The translations under genes were made by a program, and so were the position numbers. DNA of 64,000 bases from Altibacter lentus (GTDB lineage Bacteria > Bacteroidota > Bacteroidia > Flavobacteriales > Flavobacteriaceae), in contig NZ_KN050846.1 of NCBI RefSeq assembly GCF_000746845.1, forward strand, positions 2,620,963 to 2,684,962, read 5' to 3'. This document shows positions 1 through 8,438 of this stretch, piece after piece (within the stretch, counting starts at the first letter, position 1; every line of letters begins with the position of its first letter). Under the pieces are notes generated by a model that was given only the letters and a program-made list of their open reading frames with translations, searched no databases and was not told where the DNA came from.

Positions 1-577
1 TTTTTGGTCTGTGAAATTCATCTATTAAAACATCACCTATTCTTCCAACAGATATTGCTACGAGTATTTGAGTTATCCAATCAGGATGCGCTGGGCATCC
101 AGGGATATTTATAACAGGTAAGCCTCCTTTTGAAACGTAGTCGTGACCTAAGAAGCCTCCTTTATTTTTCTTATGAAATTGTAAACCAGTTGATTCACTA
201 GGGTTTGGCGCTACAGCGGGAATTCCTCCCCAAGTTGCACAATCTCCAATTGCAACTACATAGCCTGCAACCTTTGATAATTCTTTAATCCAATCCATCA
301 TTGGTCTATCGGCAAAATAATTCATTGTCCCAGTATTATTAGGACCTTTTATTAAGGAACCTTCATATACCAGAATATCCATTTGAACTTTTCCTGCTAA
401 GATATCTTTTAAAAGATCTTGTACTTGATCTCCAATTTGTAATCCTGTAGTTGGATGCCAAAGAATATTAAGCCCGAAATCTGTAATAAGTTCTACCACA
501 GTTGGTTCTTCAGCGTTCAAAAAGGACATTGTGTTTCCACTACATGCACCTCCTTGTAACCATAAAACGTTTGCCAT
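1..577 (-). CDS. hupS: Uptake [NiFe]-hydrogenase small subunit, group 2a-like, N-terminal 192 residues (cut by window edge)
   Basis: The small subunit carries the iron-sulfur clusters that pass electrons from the NiFe site of the large subunit to the respiratory chain. The reading frame is open from the ATG at 577 to the window edge. The N-terminus has the motif GGACSGNT (Cys12), then GDCATWGG (Cys113) and GCPAHP (Cys161), all in positions expected for proximal and medial cluster ligands. There is no Tat signal peptide, and the direct start MANVLWLQGGACSGNT is typical of cyanobacterial HupS and other group 2a enzymes, which are not exported. A large-subunit gene would be expected further left, outside the window. 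The gene lies on the ICE side of the attachment site. Group assignment is from memory of the family, not a search. Confidence 0.88.
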   Translation of the reverse strand, partial: MANVLWLQGGACSGNTMSFLNAEEPTVVELITDFGLNILWHPTTGLQIGDQVQDLLKDILAGKVQMDILVYEGSLIKGPNNTGTMNYFADRPMMDWIKELSKVAGYVVAIGDCATWGGIPAVAPNPSESTGLQFHKKNKGGFLGHDYVSKGGLPVINIPGCPAHPDWITQILVAISVGRIGDVLIDEFHRPK

Positions 578-1635
578 AAAATGTTGGGTTTTGATTAGAT
601 TAAGATTCGAAAATAACAAAAATATTTCTATTTTCAAAATTCGAATAATCAATTTGATAAATTAATTGCCAATATTTTATAAAAAAAAAATATATAACGG
701 TAATAATTTCAAAAAACTAAATTTTTGGCAATTTATTAGAGAAGTTAGAATAGCTCCAAAAGCCCTAAAAATTAAATATCAGGTATTTTACACATAAATC
801 GGTAAACTCTGAATAGTTCTATAAAATGGTCGTTTTATGCGACTATAGTAAACGAAAATAGGAGGTAAAGAAACTAAAGTCTCATTTTCCGTCTTTTTTA
901 GTAGTATTGTTAATTGACCTTTTATGAGACAAAGTATAGTGGTTCTTAACTCTTTAATCAGCACATTCCCCAGCATTTCGCGAAAAGCTACATTCCGGAA
1001 AAAGAGCTTCACTACATAAGTCTTGGACACAATCCCCAATTTCAGCTTTCCATTCCGTTAACCCTTCCCGCTACGCTGGAACGGGACACTTCATTCCTGA
1101 GCCAAAATCGTGAATCAAGTCCGCTTTTCATTGGAAAGTCATCACTTCGATTTTCTTAACAGTATTTTCGGCGCGGTCTTCTTGAGCCCTTACTCGAAAA
1201 TCCTTAAAAACCGAACCGCTGCCTTACACATTTTAAGGGGTTTATAATGGATAGAGCCTTCAATGTTTTTCGGGTCGTCGAAAAACAGGCACGACATAAC
1301 CAATTCTAAATTAAACACAGCTGCTTATATCGCTTAACTGCCGGTACGCTCAAACTCAACTGCGTTTAAAAGAATTGCTAATGCCCTTATGGAACTTGTC
1401 AAGACTATACAAGTTTTAGTGAAAAATAAGGTTTCTACTTCCTTGAAATTCCAAGGAATTTACTACGTCGCAAACACACCTGATTTTATCCCAAAAAGTC
1501 TGGACAAAACCCACTCTATCCATTGTGCGGTGCACAGAAGAAAAGAACAAACACCCCTTAAAATTTAATTCAGTTTAAATCAAATAGGGGAAATATAAAC
1601 CAGTCTGTAACAAAGCAGGCACAAATCTTTTTATT
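578..1635. other. Intergenic region between hydrogenase gene and ssb
   Basis: About 1.06 kb with no convincing gene. It should hold the divergent promoters of the hydrogenase gene and of ssb. A 59-codon frame starts at ATG 1389 and stops at 1568 (plus strand), and an 83-codon frame lies at 788-1039 (minus); neither has a recognisable domain, and both are left unannotated. I searched both strands by eye for a second copy of the tRNA-Met 3' half and found only a 10-base match at 1065-1074, so the left end of the ICE is probably not here. Confidence 0.5.
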
Positions 1636-1980
1636 ATGAGTACTATTAAAAATCACGTACAGTTAATTGGAAACGTTGGACAAGAGCCAACCATTACGAA
1701 CCTTGAAAGCGGAAAGAAAGTAGCCCGTTTTTCATTAGCAACAAATGAGTATTACAAGGACAAAGAAGGCAACAAGCAAACGGACACGAATTGGCATACC
1801 GTAGTAGCTTGGGGCAAAACTGCCGAAATTGTAGAGAAGTATGTTGTTAAAGGCAAAGAAGTTGGAATATCGGGAAAGCTTAAAACCCGAAGTTATACAA
1901 ATGATGATAACGAACAACGCTATGTTACGGAAGTTGTAGCCGATGAAATTCTATTACTTGGAAGCAAAGACGACAAGTAA
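1636..1980 (+). CDS. ssb: Single-stranded DNA-binding protein of the ICE
   Basis: A 114-residue OB-fold protein that coats single-stranded DNA, here probably the strand transferred in conjugation. The N-terminus (residues 5-30: HVQLIGNVGQEP, then KKVARFSLATNE) and the core WHTVVAWGKTAEIVEKYVVKG are classic SSB. It is shorter than chromosomal SSB (about 150-180 residues) and lacks the flexible acidic DDDxPF-type tail, as is common for mobile-element copies. It is the first gene of a plus-strand block leading to the mobilisation genes. A hairpin with a T-run follows the stop codon (about 1995-2032). Confidence 0.93.
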   Translation: MSTIKNHVQLIGNVGQEPTITNLESGKKVARFSLATNEYYKDKEGNKQTDTNWHTVVAWGKTAEIVEKYVVKGKEVGISGKLKTRSYTNDDNEQRYVTEVVADEILLLGSKDDK

Positions 1981-2058
1981 ATCTTAAAATGAAAGAGGGC
2001 GTAACAGTCGAAAGATGCGCCCTCTTTTTCATTATTCACACTTTAAATAAAATGTACA

Positions 2059-2439
2059 ATGAAAGCACAAGTTAACGAAATTAAGGAAGGATTGCAACAT
2101 TTTCACGGAACGGAAATGTTCTATCAAATCCCATTATTAAGAACACGTTTTACAGACGGACTAAAATATCTTGCCAATATAGCAGATTGTTTTTGGTTAA
2201 TCACGGACACTTCCGTAATTGCAAAAAGTCTGATGAGCCGAAGTGAATTTATTACCATTGACTTCAAAAGATTGCCCGAAGAAAAACAAGATTATTCTGG
2301 TTATGAAGCTGAAATAATTTACAGCGATGGCAATGATAATATTCTAGAAAAACACGGCTATCGGGTTACCGATTTTCCACTTGATGAACTGCGGTTGTTT
2401 TTTGTAAATGGCACGCTGATGTTGCCAAGCGAATACTAA
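2059..2439 (+). CDS. DUF6876-like hypothetical protein
   Basis: A 126-residue soluble protein without signal peptide or membrane segment. It resembles a small family seen next to ssb and antirestriction-type genes in Bacteroidetes mobile elements (named DUF6876 in annotations I remember; not searched). It begins 79 bases after ssb and is followed 11 bases later by another small gene, so it is probably in one transcript with ssb. Trp and acidic residues are frequent (CFWLITDTSV; PSEY at the end). No catalytic motif is visible. A role in establishment of the element is possible but inferred only from position. Confidence 0.6.
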   Translation: MKAQVNEIKEGLQHFHGTEMFYQIPLLRTRFTDGLKYLANIADCFWLITDTSVIAKSLMSRSEFITIDFKRLPEEKQDYSGYEAEIIYSDGNDNILEKHGYRVTDFPLDELRLFFVNGTLMLPSEY

Positions 2440-2450
2440 ATTTTGAAGCT

Positions 2451-2648
2451 ATGATGTATATTAAATTTCAAGATTTGAGTATGGAAAAACAAGAGGAACT
2501 TTTTCAGGTTTCTAGAGAACACGTCATATATCTTTTTGGAGAATCTATTCAGAAATATGTTGACGAAACTGGAGCAGATTATGATAAATTGATAGACGAA
2601 GAAATGATTAAAAATCTATACACTTACAACTTCGTTTTTAATATCTAA
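2451..2648 (+). CDS. Small acidic hypothetical protein
   Basis: A 65-residue protein rich in Glu and Asp, starting 11 bases after the DUF6876-like gene. Two adjacent ATG codons (2451, 2454) could start it. No domain is recognised. A hairpin made from an AGTTTTTAAG/CTCTAAAGTTTAGGGG-type region with a T-run after 2655 may end the transcript. It is kept as a gene because of tight spacing and matching codon use; function unknown. Confidence 0.5.
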   Translation: MMYIKFQDLSMEKQEELFQVSREHVIYLFGESIQKYVDETGADYDKLIDEEMIKNLYTYNFVFNI

Positions 2649-3079
2649 TTTCCTAAAGTTAGTTTTTAAGCACCTCTAAAGTTTAGGGGTGTTTTTGTAT
2701 GCAATTTATATCAAGTCAATAAAAAAACGTATCTTTATATCGCTGGAAATACAGCACACAAATTAAAGTAAGGTTATCCACTTTTCGACTTTCGCCGATA
2801 ACCGTACACATCGAAATATAACATATCGGAAAATTATTTTCCTAAAATGGCAATCGGTTTTTTAACCAGATTGGATGGATTTTTGTCACGCTTGCGCGTG
2901 ACGAAAAGGAATAGCAAGAGGGTAACACGCTGCGCGATGTTTCGGATTCCTTTTCGTTTTCAAATAGCTGATTATCAGCGACTTGAATATATTTTAATTT
3001 CCTGACAATCAACGATTTGCGACAAACGGGCTGGAAACGCCCATTTTTAGGGAAAATTTTGCGACAAATCGGCGAAATT
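2649..3079. other. Intergenic region upstream of mobilisation genes
   Basis: About 430 bases without a gene between the ssb block and the mobilisation block. It contains nested inverted repeats at 2885-2956, annotated separately as an oriT candidate, and an A/T-rich stretch at 2700-2760 that could hold a promoter. Confidence 0.5.
2885..2956. other. Candidate origin of transfer (oriT) with two inverted repeats
   Basis: A 7-bp inverted repeat (GTCACGC at 2885-2891, GCGTGAC at 2896-2902) is followed at once by a perfect 11-bp inverted repeat (CGAAAAGGAAT at 2902-2912, ATTCCTTTTCG at 2946-2956). The site lies directly upstream of the mobilisation accessory protein and relaxase, where oriT of Bacteroidetes mobile elements is usually found. 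The nick site cannot be read from the sequence. Confidence 0.4.
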
Positions 3080-3460
3080 ATGGACTCATTTATCGGAATC
3101 AGATTTAAAAAGGAAACTGCAAAGCGTTTCCAAACTTTCTCACGTACTTACTTCAAATCGCATACCGAGGCAATGGCAACGATGCTCGATTTTTTCTTTT
3201 ACAATGAAATCTCACCAAAGGAAAAACTAGGTCCGACAGGGCGAACTATTGAAGCCAAACTTTTAAAAAGAATCAATGCGGTAATTGCCATAATGCGAGA
3301 CGTAGAAAAGACACAAACGAAACCTACGGTGGCGATGATTCAATCACTTTTTGAAACCGAAGAACCAACTAAAAAACCGCTAATCGTAGAAAAGAAATAT
3401 GCTGAAGAAAAGAAGGAAGTCCGTTTTCGCGAAAAGCAAAACTCAAGCAATCAACTATAA
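3080..3460 (+). CDS. BfmA/BtgA-type mobilisation accessory protein
   Basis: A 126-residue protein that probably binds oriT and helps the relaxase. It starts MDSFIGIRFKKETAKRF and has a region (residues 10-45) like a ribbon-helix-helix or helical DNA-binding fold, as in BfmA/BtgA proteins of Bacteroides elements. The frame is open upstream to a TTG at 3017, but the ATG at 3080 fits the family start better. The stop is 11 bases from the relaxase start, so the two are cotranscribed. The C-terminal third is very basic and acidic (KKYAEEKKEVRFREK). Confidence 0.7.
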   Translation: MDSFIGIRFKKETAKRFQTFSRTYFKSHTEAMATMLDFFFYNEISPKEKLGPTGRTIEAKLLKRINAVIAIMRDVEKTQTKPTVAMIQSLFETEEPTKKPLIVEKKYAEEKKEVRFREKQNSSNQL

Positions 3461-3471
3461 CTTTTTGAACT

Positions 3472-4503
3472 ATGTATATCACAATCACAGCTCAAAAGTT
3501 AGGCGGTAATTATTCCCAAAGTTCAGCAGATTTTGTAGGCTATTTAGAGAAAGAAAATGAAGGTTTAGAAACGCGAGATATGGAACACTTTTTTAATCAA
3601 TATGGCGATGAAATTTCCGCAGAGGAAGTGGTAAAAGAAATTGATGGAAACACAGCAAAATTGAAAAAGAAAGAACCTAAATTTTATTCCATTACGGTCA
3701 GCCCATCGAAGTATGAATTGAAGCGATTACAGAACAATCGGGAAGATTTAAAAACCTACACCAAAGATATAATGAAAGATTATGTCACATCATTCAATCG
3801 GGAAATAAACGGACGACCCATAACAATAGATGACATTAAATATTATGCTAAAATTGAACAGCAACGAACCTTTAAGGGAACAGATTTTCAGATAAAAGAA
3901 AACCAACCTTTCGCTACAAAAATATTGCAGCTAAAAACGGACATCCGAAATATTGAAGCAGGAAGAGCTGAAGGAAATATTAAAAAAATGAAAAGAGAAA
4001 TTACTAAATTAGAAGGACAAGCACCACACCAACTAAACAGAAAACGGATAGTCCAAGGAATGGCAAAAGATGGAAACCAAAGTCACATTCATATTATCGT
4101 GAGCAGAAAAGATGCTTCAAATTCAATCAGTCTTTCCCCAGGAAGTAAACACAAAGCTTCGGAAGTTGAAATGCACGGTAAAAATGTAAAACGAGGTTTT
4201 GATAGAGACAAATTTTTCGAGAAAGCAGAAAAGACTTTTGACAAGACATTTGGCTACAAACGTAACTTTGCAGAAACCTATAAAGCACGAAAAGATTTTG
4301 TCAAGAATCCCAACTTATATTTTGCTGCCTTAATGAAATTACCAGCTAATGAAAAAGCGTTGGCATTTAAAATGATTACAAAAACAGGATTGCCAATCAT
4401 TCCAAGTATTCCAGTAAGTCAGGCACAAATTGCACTTCGAGTTTTCAAAAGATTAAGACGTGGCGCAGAAGTGGCCATAAAATCAAGTTCCATCGGAATA
4501 TGA
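3472..4503 (+). CDS. mobB: Relaxase/mobilisation protein (MobB, DUF5712-like)
   Basis: A 343-residue protein expected to nick oriT and carry the single strand to the recipient. The metal-binding motif of relaxases is visible as QSHIHIIVSR at about residues 202-211 (two His spaced HxH), preceded by a region with a conserved Tyr and the string SITVSPSKYEL. It matches the DUF5712/MobB type found with BfmA and MobC in Flavobacteriia elements. Its last codon overlaps the coupling-protein start (ATGA-type overlap at 4500-4503), showing translational coupling. The catalytic Tyr is not certain from sequence alone. Confidence 0.75.
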   Translation: MYITITAQKLGGNYSQSSADFVGYLEKENEGLETRDMEHFFNQYGDEISAEEVVKEIDGNTAKLKKKEPKFYSITVSPSKYELKRLQNNREDLKTYTKDIMKDYVTSFNREINGRPITIDDIKYYAKIEQQRTFKGTDFQIKENQPFATKILQLKTDIRNIEAGRAEGNIKKMKREITKLEGQAPHQLNRKRIVQGMAKDGNQSHIHIIVSRKDASNSISLSPGSKHKASEVEMHGKNVKRGFDRDKFFEKAEKTFDKTFGYKRNFAETYKARKDFVKNPNLYFAALMKLPANEKALAFKMITKTGLPIIPSIPVSQAQIALRVFKRLRRGAEVAIKSSSIGI

Positions 4504-6089
4504 TGAATATGCAAATAGATAATCTCATAACGATACTTTCAATTATTGGTTTAGCCAGTACTGTTTTCTATGCGTTTTTTCGGGTAAGTAGATATGCGTT
4601 TCTTTTGAATTTTATATTGCTTTCAATTTTTGTGTTCTATATTTCTGAGGGAAACGAATTAGTATCGCTATTACTCTATTTGGTTTGTCCTCTACTATTA
4701 ATTAATACAGGACTATATGTATTTCTGCATAAAACTGAAAATGTACAAAACGGAAATACCAAGTACCAAGTCAATTTTGCTACAAACAAAGGGAACTTCA
4801 AATTAGATAATATTAAACGTGGAGCATCCGTCATAGGTTCTGCGGGAAGTGGTAAGACAGAAAGTGTGGTTTATGGATTTCTAAAACATTTTCAGAAAGA
4901 GAGCTTTTGCGGAATTATTCACGATTACAAAGATTTTGAACTAACCGAAATGGCATATCCACTTTTCAAGGATAGTAATATTCCGTTTAAGGTTATTTCC
5001 TTCGATAAAATTATACATCGCGTAAATCCTATTGCGCCACGCTATTTAGAGAACGAGGAAAGCGTAAACGAGGTGTCTCGAGTTTTAATTGAAAACCTTT
5101 TGGAACAAAGGGAATCGGGAACTACAGGAACGACAAAATTCTTTAACGATGCAGCTGAAGGTTTGATTGGTGGATTGATTTGGAAATTAAAAACCGACTA
5201 CCCTAAATATTGTACACTACCGCATTTGATAGCGATTTACCAACACCTCGATACAGATAGCCTAATTCAATTTTTGGAAACCAACACCACATCAAGAGCG
5301 ATGGCAGATGCATTTATCAGCGGTAAGGATTCTGAAAGGCAGACCGCAGGTGTTAAAAGTACGTTGGCAAATGCGTTGAAACGAATTAGCACACAACGGA
5401 TTTTTATGGCTTTATCAGCAGATGAAGTGCCGCTTAATATAAATGATTCTAAAAACCCTTGTGTTATTTCGATTGTTAATAATCCAAAATTTGAGACTTC
5501 GTATTCGCCTGTAATCGCAACAATTATTCATACAATTACAAAACAAATGAGTGTTCGGAATTCTAAACCGTCGTTCTTGCTGATGGAAGAAGCACCGACC
5601 ATTCGTTTGTTGAATATGCATCGTATTCCAGCTACATTGAGAAGCTATAATATCTCTACAATTTACGTGATGCAGGATAAAATTCAAAACGATATGATGT
5701 ATGGCGATAAAGCGAGCAAAGCTATTTTAAGCAATCTTTCCTACCAGTTTTTCGGAAAGGTAAATGACCCGGACACCGCAAAATATTACGAACGCTTTTT
5801 TGAAATCATTAAAGACCCAACCAAGAGTATCAGTCGGGGACATAACCTCGATTTTGACACAAGAGTTACTACAGGCGAAAAAGAAATCCCAAAGATTCGG
5901 GCGGACGTATTTTTCAGATTGAAACAGGGCGAGTTTATCACGTATGCTGATGGTAGAGATAAGAAGGTGCAGTTTAAGTTAGCAGATATTCAAAGGGAAC
6001 TTCCTAATGAAACTAATCCGTTTTCTAAAGCTGATTTAGAAGCTAATTTTGAACGGGTTTATGATGAGGCGCGGTCTATATTTAAGTAA
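4500..6089 (+). CDS. mobC: Type IV coupling protein (MobC/TraG-type ATPase)
   Basis: A 529-residue VirD4/TraG-like ATPase that links the relaxosome to the conjugation pore. Residues 8-85 contain two to three hydrophobic segments (membrane anchor). The Walker A motif GSAGSGKTES is at about residues 111-120. LLMEEAPTIRLL at about 360 is the Walker B region, followed by the family's YNISTIYVMQDKIQ stretch. Length is typical. It overlaps the relaxase by four bases and closes the mobilisation operon. A 113-base gap with palindromes separates it from the defence cluster. Confidence 0.88.
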   Translation: MMNMQIDNLITILSIIGLASTVFYAFFRVSRYAFLLNFILLSIFVFYISEGNELVSLLLYLVCPLLLINTGLYVFLHKTENVQNGNTKYQVNFATNKGNFKLDNIKRGASVIGSAGSGKTESVVYGFLKHFQKESFCGIIHDYKDFELTEMAYPLFKDSNIPFKVISFDKIIHRVNPIAPRYLENEESVNEVSRVLIENLLEQRESGTTGTTKFFNDAAEGLIGGLIWKLKTDYPKYCTLPHLIAIYQHLDTDSLIQFLETNTTSRAMADAFISGKDSERQTAGVKSTLANALKRISTQRIFMALSADEVPLNINDSKNPCVISIVNNPKFETSYSPVIATIIHTITKQMSVRNSKPSFLLMEEAPTIRLLNMHRIPATLRSYNISTIYVMQDKIQNDMMYGDKASKAILSNLSYQFFGKVNDPDTAKYYERFFEIIKDPTKSISRGHNLDFDTRVTTGEKEIPKIRADVFFRLKQGEFITYADGRDKKVQFKLADIQRELPNETNPFSKADLEANFERVYDEARSIFK

Positions 6090-6138
6090 AACAATTCGCG
6101 CCTTGCCAATTATATATTATTCATATGATAATTTTAAT

Positions 6139-6185
6139 ACTCATTTAGTGAGTATATTGAAAATGTTCTTTACTTTAGTGAACTG
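6139..6185. promoter_or_regulatory. Candidate operator of the XRE regulator
   Basis: ACTCATTTAGTGAGT (6139-6153) has 5-bp inverted arms around TTTAG, and a second TTTAGTGA lies at 6174-6181 inside a GTTC...GAAC palindrome. The paired TTTAGTGA sites just before a small XRE gene look like the C-boxes that controller proteins of restriction systems bind. Confidence 0.35.
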
Positions 6186-6202
6186 AATTAAAAAAATTCA
6201 AA

Positions 6203-6403
6203 ATGAACCGAATAAAAGAGGTTTTGGAACAGAAAGGAATAAAACAAATCTGGTTGGCAGAACAATTGGGAAAGAGTTACAATATGGTGCACTCTTATGC
6301 TCAAAACAAAAGACAACCGAGTTTAGAAGACCTGTACAAAATTGCAGAAATTTTAAATGTGCAAGTCAAAGAATTACTAATTGAAAGAACGACCAATAAA
6401 TGA
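6203..6403 (+). CDS. XRE-family HTH regulator (restriction controller-like)
   Basis: A 66-residue Cro/C1-type helix-turn-helix protein (IKQIWLAEQLGKSYNMVHSYAQNKRQPSLEDLYKIAEIL is the HTH core, residues 14-52). Its stop overlaps the start of the type III methyltransferase gene by four bases (6400-6403), so it belongs to that operon and probably times expression of methylation and restriction, as controller proteins do. Paired TTTAGTGA motifs upstream are candidate binding sites. Confidence 0.82.
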   Translation: MNRIKEVLEQKGIKQIWLAEQLGKSYNMVHSYAQNKRQPSLEDLYKIAEILNVQVKELLIERTTNK

Positions 6404-8436
6404 AACTATACGAAGCATTAGAAAAACAACTCAAAACCGAAAACAATTTTGTTTCCGACAATGGAGAATTAAAAAAATGGGTTGTAATCAGTAAAGCACA
6501 GAATTTTGATGTTGGACTTTTAGAATTATTGCTTGATAATAAAGAATTGAAAGAAAAATTCTTTTTGGATATAAAAGGAACTTTAGTTTTTGACCAAAAC
6601 TTGTTTATCCAATTTTTAGAACAAAAAAATTATTCAAACGATAGTTACACGAAATACAGAATAAAAGTAGGTCTTACAATAGATGGTAAATTCCTAAAAC
6701 AAAGAAACGAAGTTTCTTTAGTTTGGCCATTCAAGGATTGTATCTTGGAAGGTGGTCAAAGTAAAGAGGAAGATAAGCGAGAAGAAATCTTTTTTAATGA
6801 AATTCTAGCTCAAGATGAAATCACACAATTACTAGAACCAAAAATTTTAACTAACGCTAAAACCTTCAATGAAGAAGGCGAACATACTTTCAAAAGTTTT
6901 ACGAGAAATGCTGAACTAAATAAAAAAAGAGAACTTCCAGAAAACACGATTACTGACAACCTCATAATTAAAGGCAATAATTTATTAGCTCTAAATACAA
7001 TAGAGCAAGAATTTTCTGAAAGAATAAAGCTTATTTACATTGACCCACCTTACAATACTGGAAGTGATTCATTTAAATATAATGACTCTTTTACTCATTC
7101 TAGTTGGCTTACGTTTATGTACAATCGATTTAAGTCCGCAAAAAAACTGTTACATAAATCGGGTGTGATTTTTGTTCAAATCAATGACCATAATAAAACC
7201 AACCTAAAAATAATGATGGATGAAATTTTTGGTGTTGAAAATTTCATAAACCTTATTTCTGTTAGAACAAAATCACCATCTGGCTTTAAAACTGTGAATT
7301 TAGGACTATTTGAAACCGCAGAATATATATTAATGTATGGAGTTTCAAAAAATGATTTTAATTATAATTTACAATATGTGGATTCTGGATATGATACAAA
7401 TTATACAGGCTACATTACCAATATAAAAGAACAGCCAGAAAAATGGATTATAGATGATATTAGAAAAATCATTTGTCGTGAAGAAGGAATTGACCCAGAC
7501 ACAACACATCATCCATATAGTAAAGTTCAAAAGAAAATAGGAGAAGGCGTATACATTCAAAAATTAAGTGATTTCGCATTAAAAAATTCAAATTCCGTTT
7601 TTCGTCTTACTGCTATTGGAGACGATGCTGGAAAAGATACTCTTGATATAAAAAAGAAGTCCAAAAAAAATAATGAAAAAGTATTTGAGGTTAAGAGAGA
7701 AAATAATGATTCTCGATTTTTATTAAACGGTCAAGAAATTGCTTTTTATTCGAAAAAAATTAAAAATATTGATGGTGTAGAAACACCTACTACTCTACTA
7801 ACAAATATATGGACTGATATTGCTTATGAAGGAATTGCGTCAGAAGGTGGAGTTACCTTAAAAAAAGGGAAAAAACCCGAAAAATTATTGAGAAGAATTA
7901 TCGAAATGTCAACCAATGAAAATGATATAGTTTTAGATTATCATTTAGGAAGCGGAACGACAGCTGGAGTTGCTCATAAATTAGGAAGACAGTATGTTGG
8001 AATTGAACAACTCGATTATGGCAAAAATGACAGCACAATCAGACTACAAAATGTTATTAATGGAGACCAATCAGGTATTTCAAAAGCTATTAATTGGAAA
8101 AGCGGAGGTTCATATACATATTTCGAGCTTAAAAAATATAATCAAAAATTCATAGAACAAATTGAAGAAGCAAAAGACAATAAAACCTTATTGCAGATTT
8201 GGGAACAAATGAAAGCTAAATCATTCCTCAATTACAATTTAGATATTCAGAAACAAGAAGAACATATTGATGAACTTAAAGAATTAGATTTAAAACAACA
8301 AAAAGAACATTTAATAGAGTTATTGGATAAAAATCAATTGTATGTAAACTTATCTTCAATTGATGATAAAGATTTTCAAGTTGATAAAAATGAGAGAACA
8401 GTAACCAAAGATTTTTACCAAATTAAAAAGGATTAA
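6400..8436 (+). CDS. mod: Type III restriction-modification methyltransferase (Mod)
   Basis: A 678-residue DNA N6-adenine methyltransferase that also gives the complex its sequence specificity. The catalytic motif DPPYNTGSD is at about residues 216-224 and the AdoMet-binding motif LGSGTTAG follows far downstream (about 517-524), the motif order of beta-class Mod proteins. The central region between the two is the target-recognition part. It is translationally coupled to the XRE gene before it, and the Res gene begins two bases after its stop. Base composition is very AT-rich compared with the mobilisation genes, which suggests the R-M unit was acquired as a block. Confidence 0.92.
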   Translation: MKLYEALEKQLKTENNFVSDNGELKKWVVISKAQNFDVGLLELLLDNKELKEKFFLDIKGTLVFDQNLFIQFLEQKNYSNDSYTKYRIKVGLTIDGKFLKQRNEVSLVWPFKDCILEGGQSKEEDKREEIFFNEILAQDEITQLLEPKILTNAKTFNEEGEHTFKSFTRNAELNKKRELPENTITDNLIIKGNNLLALNTIEQEFSERIKLIYIDPPYNTGSDSFKYNDSFTHSSWLTFMYNRFKSAKKLLHKSGVIFVQINDHNKTNLKIMMDEIFGVENFINLISVRTKSPSGFKTVNLGLFETAEYILMYGVSKNDFNYNLQYVDSGYDTNYTGYITNIKEQPEKWIIDDIRKIICREEGIDPDTTHHPYSKVQKKIGEGVYIQKLSDFALKNSNSVFRLTAIGDDAGKDTLDIKKKSKKNNEKVFEVKRENNDSRFLLNGQEIAFYSKKIKNIDGVETPTTLLTNIWTDIAYEGIASEGGVTLKKGKKPEKLLRRIIEMSTNENDIVLDYHLGSGTTAGVAHKLGRQYVGIEQLDYGKNDSTIRLQNVINGDQSGISKAINWKSGGSYTYFELKKYNQKFIEQIEEAKDNKTLLQIWEQMKAKSFLNYNLDIQKQEEHIDELKELDLKQQKEHLIELLDKNQLYVNLSSIDDKDFQVDKNERTVTKDFYQIKKD

Positions 8437-8438
8437 AT

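Noticed and set aside
788-1039. 83-codon minus-strand frame
   Set aside because: No domain, signal or neighbour support, and it lies in the intergenic region between two divergent genes.
1065-1074. TTCCCGCTAC matching the end of the tRNA-Met 3' half, as a left attachment site
   Set aside because: Only ten bases match; there is no T-arm or anticodon loop, and the 5' half of the tRNA is absent, so a restored tRNA cannot exist here.
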